Positions 5,255-9,927 of a stretch of DNA of 9,927 bases are shown piece by piece (the first letter of the stretch is position 1; every line of letters starts with the position of its first letter). The DNA is taken from assembly GCA_016296485.1 (NCBI GenBank), contig JAEDJF010000053.1, forward strand, positions 1-9,927. The letters run 5' to 3'. Under the pieces are notes generated by a model. The model did no database searches and was not told the origin of the DNA. It saw only the letters and a program-made list of their open reading frames with translations. This stretch comes from Oscillospiraceae bacterium (GTDB lineage: Bacteria > Bacillota > Clostridia > Oscillospirales > Ruminococcaceae). Made by a program: the position numbers and the translations under genes.

Positions 5255-6466
5255 TTAAACTCCGCTTGACGCCCGCAGCATATTTTCAGCGAAAATTCCG
5301 TAGCCCTTCGCCGGGTCGTTTACGAAAACGTGAGTCACGGCGCCCACAAGCCGTCCGTTTTGAATGATAGGTGAGCCGCTCATTCCCTGTACTATTCCTC
5401 CGGCTTCGTTAAGGAGTTCCTCATCCACAACTTTTATGACCATATTTTTCGTCGGACTGTTATCGTTAAGCGAAACTTTTTCTATAATAATGTCGTACTC
5501 CTTTGCCTTTGTTCCGTTTACGGTTGCAAGTATTGTCGCTTTTCCCTCGTAAACGTCCTGCTTCGGCGCCATGGGCATTGAAATTCCGTCCAAGTCGCTG
5601 TTCAGTACTCCGTAAACGCCTGTTTCGCTGTTCACTGTGACTTTGCCGAGCTCTTTGGCGCTGGTGAAAATGCCGCCGAGCTCGCCGGGCTCGCCGGCAG
5701 CGCCCCGCTTGATTTTGTTTATTGCCGCCGGAACGATTTCGCCGCTCAAAAGGGGAAGCGGCTCTCCGGTGTCAACGTCACAAACCGCATGTCCAAGCCC
5801 CGCGAAAACTTTTGTTTTCGGGTCATAAAAAGTGAGAGTACCGATACCGGCGGAACTGTCCCGAACCCAAAAGCCCGCTTTATAGCCGCTGCCATCGGCC
5901 ATTTTCTCCGGGGTCACTTCAACAGTCCTGGTTTCTCCGTCGCGTTTTATGAGCATGCTCAAAGTTTCTCCGCCACTGTTTTCGATACAGGAAGCCACAT
6001 CCTCGTTGGTGTAAACTTTTTCTCCGTCAATGGAACATATGATGTCGCCTTCGACGATACCGGAGTCAAGCGCGGGGCAGGAGAGACCGTCTTCTGCGTG
6101 AATTCTCGAAAGACCGACTATCAAAACGCCGTCCGTGAACATCTTTACGCCAAATGGCGTTCCGCAAACGGTAACGATTTTTTCGTCGGTAACCTCGACC
6201 CGGACTTCCTTTACGGGAATAGCGCCGAAAAATTCAATGCTCGCGGTGTAAGAGTTGTCGTTCGAGCCGAAAACTGCTTTGGCATCGCCTTCACGGCTGT
6301 CAAATGAAATGAAGTTTTTGTATGATGACGAAAAAGCAAGTTCGCTTGATTCCGAAACGTAATAAACGTCGGGCAAAAGCTGCTGAAAAAGAAGAACAGC
6401 GCCCATTATTGCTGAAATAAAAGCGATAAAAACGGCGGCTGTTCGTCTGTAAATTTTATAGCTCAA
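5255..6466 (-). CDS. spoIVB: SpoIVB serine peptidase (S55 family)
   Basis: In spore formers SpoIVB is made in the forespore, crosses the inner membrane and cleaves SpoIVFA, which releases SpoIVFB to process pro-sigma-K. The 403-residue protein has an N-terminal membrane/signal segment (about 10-30), a PDZ domain (about 103-180) and a C-terminal S55 peptidase domain. The active site looks intact. His226 lies in GLGHAVCD, the Ser in GMSGSP (361-366), and Asp348 sits 15 residues before the Ser, as in B. subtilis. TGEPLPLLSGEIVPA and VTHVFVNDPAKGYG are typical of the family. The start is TTG at 6466 behind GAGGGGGTGA; no upstream ATG fits. It precedes spo0A on the same strand as usual, but recN, its common upstream neighbour, is replaced by the divergent rpmG operon. 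Confidence 0.95.
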   Translation of the reverse strand: MSYKIYRRTAAVFIAFISAIMGAVLLFQQLLPDVYYVSESSELAFSSSYKNFISFDSREGDAKAVFGSNDNSYTASIEFFGAIPVKEVRVEVTDEKIVTVCGTPFGVKMFTDGVLIVGLSRIHAEDGLSCPALDSGIVEGDIICSIDGEKVYTNEDVASCIENSGGETLSMLIKRDGETRTVEVTPEKMADGSGYKAGFWVRDSSAGIGTLTFYDPKTKVFAGLGHAVCDVDTGEPLPLLSGEIVPAAINKIKRGAAGEPGELGGIFTSAKELGKVTVNSETGVYGVLNSDLDGISMPMAPKQDVYEGKATILATVNGTKAKEYDIIIEKVSLNDNSPTKNMVIKVVDEELLNEAGGIVQGMSGSPIIQNGRLVGAVTHVFVNDPAKGYGIFAENMLRASSGV

Positions 6467-6495
6467 ATTGTCACCCCCTCAAATATATTTTCCCG

Positions 6496-6545
6496 AAAAA
6501 ACTTTTCCGTATGTGCGGCAAAGTTTTGCTTGCGCCGACGGAAAA
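6496..6545 (-). terminator. Terminator-like hairpin in the spoIVB leader
   Basis: On the minus strand TTTTCCGT (6545-6538) pairs with ACGGAAAA (6510-6503). The long loop contains a further CGGC/GCCG stem, and G plus six T (6501-6496) follow. It lies 30 bases upstream of the spoIVB start, on the spoIVB strand, with no minus-strand gene ahead of it in the window. It could attenuate spoIVB or be a leftover terminator of a gene that once lay upstream. Confidence 0.55.
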
Positions 6546-6609
6546 AATGGTATATTATATTTATAGGAAAAATAATATATAATATTTTCAATATTTTTTA
6601 ATAAAGCCC

Positions 6610-6639
6610 TTGACTTTTAGTAAACCTTTATGGTATAGT
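6610..6639 (+). promoter_or_regulatory. Promoter of the rpmG-secE-nusG operon
   Basis: TTGACT (6610-6615) and TATAGT (6634-6639) are separated by 18 bases. Predicted start is about 6646, with an 88-base 5' UTR. The region between it and spoIVB (6467-6609) is AT-rich. No promoter for spoIVB could be assigned there with confidence. Confidence 0.8.
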
Positions 6640-6646
6640 GAATATA

Positions 6647-6700
6647 CCTCTAAAAGGGTTTATTTTTTTGCGCAAAAAATCCGCGTCCTTTTAATTGAGG
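6647..6700 (+). other. Long imperfect hairpin in the rpmG 5' UTR
   Basis: CCTC and AAAAGG (6647-6650 and 6652-6657) can pair with CCTTTT and GAGG (6687-6692 and 6697-6700), with a 1x4 internal loop. They enclose a 16-base palindrome of six T, GCGC and six A (6664-6679). The stem begins almost at the predicted transcription start and ends 20 bases before the rpmG ribosome binding site. It lacks a downstream T tract, so it is not a terminator. Function unknown; mRNA stability or regulation is possible. Confidence 0.45.
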
Positions 6701-6734
6701 GAGGCAAAAATTCCAAGAATCAGGAGGTGCCGCA

Positions 6735-6884
6735 ATGCGAGTCAAAATAGTGTTGGCATGCACAGAGTGCAAACAACGCAACTACACTACCATGAAAAAC
6801 AAAAAGAACGATCCGGACAGACTTGAGATGAAAAAATATTGCAGGTTCTGCCGGAAACACACGCTCCACAAAGAGACAAAGTGA
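6735..6884 (+). CDS. rpmG: 50S ribosomal protein L33
   Basis: This small 49-residue ribosomal protein starts MRVKIVLACTECKQRNY. It is the zinc-binding (C+) form of L33, with a CxxC pair at Cys9/Cys12 and another at Cys36/Cys39. The TTMKNKKNDPDRLEMKKYC segment is typical. The ATG at 6735 follows AGGAGGT (6722-6728). It opens the operon and is followed by secE after 19 bases, the usual Firmicutes order. Many Firmicutes carry a second, zinc-free paralogue elsewhere for zinc starvation; that cannot be judged from this window. Confidence 0.96.
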   Translation: MRVKIVLACTECKQRNYTTMKNKKNDPDRLEMKKYCRFCRKHTLHKETK

Positions 6885-6903
6885 TGAAAGGAAGTAAATA
6901 ACA

Positions 6904-7125
6904 GTGGCAAATGAAAATACTGCGAAAAAACCGTCTTTCATCTCTAAAGTAAGTCGATTCTTCAAAGACATTTTCGGCGAGCTTAAAAAAGTTGTATGGC
7001 CCAGCAAAAAACAGGTTATCAACAACACTATCGTCGTAATTGTTGTCGTAATCATCTCTTCTTTGGGAATCAGTTTGATTGACTATTTCTTCGGACTTAT
7101 TATCAAACTGTTCTTCGGCTCTTAA
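6904..7125 (+). CDS. secE: Preprotein translocase subunit SecE
   Basis: SecE clamps and stabilises SecY in the protein-export channel of the cytoplasmic membrane. The protein has 73 residues, the short single-span form of Gram-positive bacteria. An amphipathic cytoplasmic helix (about 13-30) leads into the hallmark GELKKVVWPSKKQ (25-37), followed by one membrane helix (about 42-66). The start is GTG at 6904, with AAAGGAAG upstream (6887-6894). A nearby ATG at 6911 is out of frame. secE is followed 20 bases later by nusG, the near-universal pairing. Confidence 0.96.
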   Translation: MANENTAKKPSFISKVSRFFKDIFGELKKVVWPSKKQVINNTIVVIVVVIISSLGISLIDYFFGLIIKLFFGS

Positions 7126-7145
7126 AAAGCGAAAGGAATTAAGCT

Positions 7146-7667
7146 ATGTCTGAAACTCCTAAATGGTATGTTGTGCACACTTATTCCGGTTATGAAAATA
7201 AAGTTGCCGGAAATATTGAAAAAGTAATCGAAAACAAACGTTTTCATGATTTGATTTTCGATGTCAGTGTACCGACCGAAACTATCGTTGAGGTAAATGA
7301 CAACAAGAAGCGTGAAGTGGAACGCAAAATTTTCCCGGGCTATGTCCTTGTAAAGATGATCCTTACGGACGAATCTTGGTACGTTGTAAGAAACACCCGC
7401 GGCGTTACCGGCTTTGTGGGTCCCGCGTCCAAACCTGTGCCGCTCAGCGAAGAAGAAGTGGCCAAGCTTGGAATCGGCTCCAAGACCGTTGAACTTAAAT
7501 ACGCAGTGGGTGACATCGTTTCCATTGTTGCCGGTCCGCTTGAGGGATTTGACGGAAGAGTCGAATCTATCGACGTTCCTAACAACAAGGTTCGCGTTAT
7601 CGTTTCCATGTTTGGAAGGGATACACCTGTTGAGCTTGAGCTTGAACAGGCAGCCTGCAAAGATTGA
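7146..7667 (+). CDS. nusG: Transcription termination/antitermination factor NusG
   Basis: NusG binds RNA polymerase at the clamp and modulates pausing, Rho-dependent termination and coupling to translation. The 173 residues split into an NGN domain (about 6-105) and a C-terminal KOW domain (about 118-170). The NGN domain has WYVVHTYSGYE at its start, RKIFPGYVLVKM (60-71) and VVRNTRGVTGFVG (80-92). The KOW domain has VGDIVSIVAGPLEGFDGRV. The ATG at 7146 follows AAAGGAATT (about 7132-7140). Length and motifs are normal. A structured 135-base gap separates it from rplK, on what is presumably the same transcript. Confidence 0.97.
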   Translation: MSETPKWYVVHTYSGYENKVAGNIEKVIENKRFHDLIFDVSVPTETIVEVNDNKKREVERKIFPGYVLVKMILTDESWYVVRNTRGVTGFVGPASKPVPLSEEEVAKLGIGSKTVELKYAVGDIVSIVAGPLEGFDGRVESIDVPNNKVRVIVSMFGRDTPVELELEQAACKD

Positions 7668-7685
7668 CGATCTTTTTGAGGTAGT

Positions 7686-7791
7686 CGGTCCTTGATTAAC
7701 GGACCGGCGAACGCAAAGCATAGGTGCTTTGCGTGTGGGAGGAACCGAAAATTTTTGAATCGGTTCCGTGTAACCACGTAATGGTTGGAGG
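7686..7791 (+). promoter_or_regulatory. Structured leader before rplK, candidate L1 autoregulatory site
   Basis: Four hairpins stand in series between nusG and rplK: CGGTCC/GGACCG (7686-7706), a perfect 9-bp CGCAAAGCA/TGCTTTGCG (7712-7733), GGAACCGA/TCGGTTCC (7741-7767) and AACCA/TGGTT (7772-7786). The last abuts the GGAGG at 7787-7791. None has a T tract, so this is not a terminator. In other bacteria L1 represses the rplK-rplA mRNA by binding a copy of its 23S rRNA site. GTGGGAGG (7735-7742), between hairpins two and three, resembles that rRNA site. The structures are seen; the L1 role is inference. Confidence 0.6.
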
Positions 7792-7802
7792 TTTGTAAAA
7801 CA

Positions 7803-8228
7803 ATGGCACAGAAAGTTATTGGCTTAATCAAGCTGCAGATTCCGGCCGGAAAAGCTACTCCGGCTCCGCCTGTAGGTCCTGCACTGGGCCAGCACGGCGT
7901 AAACATTATGGCGTTCACTAAAGAATTCAATGAGCGCACCAAAAACGACATCGGAATGATTGTTCCTGTTGTCATCACCGTATATGCTGATCACAGCTTC
8001 TCGTTCATCACCAAGACCCCTCCGGCAGCAGTTCTTATCAAGAAAGCTGCTAACATCAACAAGGCTTCCGGTGCTCCGAACAAGACCAAAGTTGCAAAGA
8101 TCACTTCCGAACAGTGCCGCAAAATTGCTGAAACCAAGATGCCTGACCTTAACGCAGCATCTGTTGAGGCAGCAATGAGCATGATCGCCGGTACCGCCCG
8201 TTCCATGGGTGTTACCGTTGAAGACTGA
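7803..8228 (+). CDS. rplK: 50S ribosomal protein L11
   Basis: L11 binds the GTPase-associated region of 23S rRNA at the base of the L10-L12 stalk and takes part in factor-dependent GTP hydrolysis. The 141-residue length is standard. The N-terminal domain carries the conserved IPAGKATPAPPVGPALGQHGVNIMAFTKEFN (13-43). The C-terminal rRNA-binding domain has the TPPAAVLIKKAA and KITSEQCRKIAETKMPDLNA stretches. I chose the ATG at 7803 (MAQKV, standard for the family) over an in-frame TTG at 7785, which overlaps the ribosome binding site. The distance from GGAGG to the ATG is a rather long 11 bases. Confidence 0.97.
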   Translation: MAQKVIGLIKLQIPAGKATPAPPVGPALGQHGVNIMAFTKEFNERTKNDIGMIVPVVITVYADHSFSFITKTPPAAVLIKKAANINKASGAPNKTKVAKITSEQCRKIAETKMPDLNAASVEAAMSMIAGTARSMGVTVED

Positions 8229-8246
8229 TGAGGGAGGTTAGCAATA

Positions 8247-8939
8247 ATGAAACACGGAAAAAAATATGTTGAAAGCACAAAGCTTGTCGAACATGCTAAA
8301 CTCTACGAAGCAAATGAAGCTCTCGAGCTTGCCTGCAAAACCGCTACCGCAAAATTTGACGAGACCGTAGAATGCCACATCCGTCTTGGCGTTGACTCCC
8401 GTCACGCTGACCAGCAGGTCCGTGGCGCCGTAGTTCTTCCTAACGGAACCGGTAAAGACGTAAAAGTTCTCGTATTTGCAAAAGGCGACAAAGTACAGGC
8501 TGCTCTCGACGCAGGCGCAGAGTACGCCGGCGCTGACGAGTACGTACAGAAGATTATGTCCGAAGGCTGGATGGACTTCGACGTAGTTATCGCTTCTCCC
8601 GATATGATGGGCGTTGTCGGTAGACTCGGTAAAGTACTCGGACCGAGAGGTCTTATGCCTAACCCCAAAGCAGGCACCGTAACTCCCGATGTTGCCAAAG
8701 CTGTTAAAGAAGCAAAAGCCGGTAAAATCGAGTATCGTCTTGATAAAACCAACATTATTCATTGCCCCATCGGCAAAGCTTCCTTTGGCGCTGAAAAGCT
8801 TCAGGAGAACTTCGATACCCTTATGGGCGCTATCGTAAAAGCAAAACCTGCAGCAGCAAAAGGTCAGTACGTCAAATCCTGCGTAGTTTCCGCTACCATG
8901 GGCCCCGGCGTAAAGATCAACCCCGCAAAATTTGTGTGA
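8247..8939 (+). CDS. rplA: 50S ribosomal protein L1
   Basis: L1 forms the mobile stalk near the E site and, in many bacteria, also represses translation of the L11-L1 mRNA. The 230-residue length is normal. The family signature DMMGVVGRLGKVLGPRGLMPNPKAGTV spans about 119-145, and IEYRLDKTNIIHCPIGKASF follows. The ATG at 8247 follows GGGAGGTTAG, 18 bases after the rplK stop, so the two are co-transcribed. In most bacteria rplJ and rplL would come next. Here a strong terminator ends the operon 18 bases after the rplA stop, and rplJ-rplL lie at the opposite end of the window on the other strand. Confidence 0.97.
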   Translation: MKHGKKYVESTKLVEHAKLYEANEALELACKTATAKFDETVECHIRLGVDSRHADQQVRGAVVLPNGTGKDVKVLVFAKGDKVQAALDAGAEYAGADEYVQKIMSEGWMDFDVVIASPDMMGVVGRLGKVLGPRGLMPNPKAGTVTPDVAKAVKEAKAGKIEYRLDKTNIIHCPIGKASFGAEKLQENFDTLMGAIVKAKPAAAKGQYVKSCVVSATMGPGVKINPAKFV

Positions 8940-8957
8940 TTTGATATTTCGCATATG

Positions 8958-8993
8958 AAAAATCCCGTGCTCAAATGAGCACGGGATTTTTTT
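8958..8993. terminator. Bidirectional terminator between rplA and the XRE regulator gene
   Basis: A 15-bp perfect stem (8958-8972 with 8977-8991, loop AAAT) has a T run on either side depending on strand. It ends the plus-strand ribosomal operon, and the minus-strand regulator gene, whose stop codon begins at 8997, runs into it from the other side. Confidence 0.93.
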
Positions 8994-8994
8994 A

Positions 8995-9627
8995 TCATTT
9001 TTTAATAAGTCCCAAATATAGCAGTACAGTCGGAACAGCGTGAGGCAGGGGATTTTTAATTAAAAACATATAATAATTAACAAACGCTCTTATTGGGAAA
9101 AAAACAGCAGATAATTCGTAAAACGTAAGTAGAATAAAAGAAATGATTCCGGCAATTAAAAATGTCAATTTGACTTTTTTGTTTTTTATGCGGATATCGT
9201 TTTTGTAGGCAATAAGCGACATTATGCTTATTGCGGCAAATATATAGGCTGCCGGCTTACAGACAAACAGACCGATGAATGCGGGCCAAGTAATATAATA
9301 GTATTTGTAGTATTCGTTTATTGCAGGCGTAAATACTAAAATAAGGAGAAATAGGGAAATAGCCAAAACCCCGAAGATTATCGCAAGGCGTTTATATGTT
9401 TTGACGTCCCGCTCTTCGTCCTTCGGATTTATTCCGTAAATAAGTTCCTCCACGGTCACATTTGTGACTTCCGCGAGCTTTGTGAGCGTATCAATATCCG
9501 GTTCCGTTTTGCCGTTCTCCCAGTTTGAAACCGCCTGTCTCGTGACGCTTATTTTCTCCGCCAATTCGTCTTGGGTAAGTTTTGTGCCGAGCCGCGCAGC
9601 TTTGATGTTTTTCGCGAAGTTCGCCAA
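8995..9627 (-). CDS. Membrane-anchored XRE-family transcriptional regulator
   Basis: An N-terminal Cro/C1-type helix-turn-helix (about 4-63) contains the typical RLGTKLTQDELAEKISVTRQAVSNWENGKTEPDIDTL. A hydrophobic domain follows, with membrane segments at about 81-100, 113-141 and 153-172 and a C-terminal hydrophobic stretch (about 181-206). Residues 1-70 should be cytoplasmic. This architecture is common in Firmicutes, often with an unknown signal and autoregulation. The start is uncertain. TTG at 9627 has GAAGGTG (complement of 9634-9640) six bases upstream and is preferred. A GTG at 9636 would add three residues but overlaps that site. It has its own promoter, terminators on both sides, and no obvious functional link to either neighbour. 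Confidence 0.88.
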   Translation of the reverse strand: MANFAKNIKAARLGTKLTQDELAEKISVTRQAVSNWENGKTEPDIDTLTKLAEVTNVTVEELIYGINPKDEERDVKTYKRLAIIFGVLAISLFLLILVFTPAINEYYKYYYITWPAFIGLFVCKPAAYIFAAISIMSLIAYKNDIRIKNKKVKLTFLIAGIISFILLTFYELSAVFFPIRAFVNYYMFLIKNPLPHAVPTVLLYLGLIKK

Positions 9628-9652
9628 ATGAAACACCTTCTTTCCGGGTATA

Positions 9653-9681
9653 ATTATATATAATTTAGCTTAAAATGTCAC
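9653..9681 (-). promoter_or_regulatory. Promoter of the XRE regulator gene
   Basis: On the minus strand GTGACA (9681-9676) and TATAAT (9658-9653) are spaced by 17 bases. The predicted start is about 9646, so the 5' UTR is only about 20 bases. Confidence 0.78.
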
Positions 9682-9700
9682 GCAATGATTTGTTGCAAAC

Positions 9701-9730
9701 AAAAAGCCCCCGCATAAGCGGGGGCTTTTT
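9701..9730. terminator. Strong terminator after the PFOR gene
   Basis: A 13-bp perfect stem, AAAAAGCCCCCGC (9701-9713) with GCGGGGGCTTTTT (9718-9730), has the loop ATAA. The minus-strand reading ends the PFOR gene, whose stop codon is 17 bases away. The symmetric A/T flanks allow termination in both directions. Confidence 0.93.
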
Positions 9731-9746
9731 TAAATATTTGCGAATA

Positions 9747-9927
9747 TTATTGATTTGCGAGCTGTTCGAGGTGCTCATATTTTTCGGCGGCGTTCTTTTC
9801 GGCTTTGTCGAAAAGTTCCTCGGCACGCTCGGGGAAGGTACGCATAAGGCTGCTGTAACGGACTTCGCTCTTGATGAAGTCTTTGTAGCTTGCGCTGGGC
9901 GCGGCGGAATCAAGCTGGAAGGGATTC
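9747..9927 (-). CDS. nifJ: Pyruvate:ferredoxin (flavodoxin) oxidoreductase, C-terminal end only
   Basis: Only the last 59 residues are inside the window; the 5' part lies beyond the right edge. The segment NPFQLDSAAPSASYKDFIKSEVRYSSLMRTFPERAEELFDKAEKNAAEKYEHLEQLANQ matches the C-terminal tail of the single-chain pyruvate:ferredoxin oxidoreductases of anaerobes. The xPFxLDSxxP, EVRYSSL and FPERAxELFxxAE elements are the recognisable parts. The enzyme oxidises pyruvate to acetyl-CoA and CO2 with reduction of ferredoxin, using thiamine diphosphate and iron-sulfur clusters, none of which is in this fragment. The stop codon is at 9749-9747 and a strong terminator follows. The call rests on this tail alone. 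Confidence 0.83.
   Translation of the reverse strand, partial: NPFQLDSAAPSASYKDFIKSEVRYSSLMRTFPERAEELFDKAEKNAAEKYEHLEQLANQ

Noticed and set aside
7656..7676. Small AAAGAT/ATCTTT hairpin across the nusG stop codon, possible terminator
   Set aside because: The stem has six weak pairs and few T follow it; rplK has no clear promoter of its own, so termination here is unlikely.
7122..7721. Long open frame antisense to nusG
   Set aside because: It mirrors the nusG coding frame and has no start signals or family match.
1..9927. Mobile element, phage, CRISPR, toxin-antitoxin or tRNA content
   Set aside because: I found no transposase or integrase-like protein, no regular repeat array, no tRNA-like cloverleaf and no paired small toxin/antitoxin genes on either strand.

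Overview
The window comes from the chromosome of an endospore-forming, anaerobic Firmicute, most likely of class Clostridia. This rests on spo0A and spoIVB being neighbours, an L10 leader and a yybP-ykoY riboswitch of Firmicutes type, strong AGGAGG ribosome binding sites, AT-rich intergenic regions with TTGACW/TATAAT promoters, and the C-terminal tail of a pyruvate:ferredoxin oxidoreductase at the right edge. I see no insertion sequence, phage gene, tRNA, rRNA or CRISPR array.

Layout from left to right. Positions 1-1075, minus strand: the 3'-truncated rplL, rplJ, an L10-type autoregulatory leader with an attenuator, and a consensus promoter. Positions 1099-2427, minus: a DacF-like S11 D,D-carboxypeptidase relative. 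Positions 2464-2515: overlapping divergent promoters. Positions 2636-3316, plus: a calcineurin-like phosphoesterase relative. Positions 3320-4146, plus: promoter, Mn2+ riboswitch, the manganese exporter gene mntP and its terminator. Positions 4168-6466, minus: spo0A preceded in transcription order by spoIVB, the usual Firmicutes sporulation pair. Positions 6610-8993, plus: promoter, rpmG, secE, nusG, a structured leader, rplK, rplA and a strong terminator. Positions 8995-9681, minus: a membrane-anchored XRE-family regulator. Positions 9747-9927, minus: the end of the PFOR gene.

Two things stand out. First, the usually continuous block rpmG-secE-nusG-rplK-rplA-rplJ-rplL is broken between rplA and rplJ. 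The halves are divergent and about 5.7 kb apart, with the sporulation, cell-wall and metal genes between them. Second, three proteins encoded in the intervening segment have intact folds or partner domains but lack key active-site residues. The DacF relative has ELTQ in place of SxxK and SGY in place of SxN. The phosphoesterase has GAHE, TYD and GCFH in place of GNHE, TH and GHxH. Spo0A has Asn56 where the phosphoacceptor Asp56 should be, while its DNA-binding domain is well conserved. SpoIVB, MntP and the ribosomal proteins look normal, so this is not general gene decay.

Regulation is unusually readable. There is an L10 leader attenuator; a Mn2+ riboswitch whose P1 helix shares bases with its terminator; a multi-hairpin leader before rplK that is a candidate L1 target; and a folded 5' UTR before rpmG. 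The RNA structures were paired by eye, and family assignments rest on recognised motifs, not database searches.
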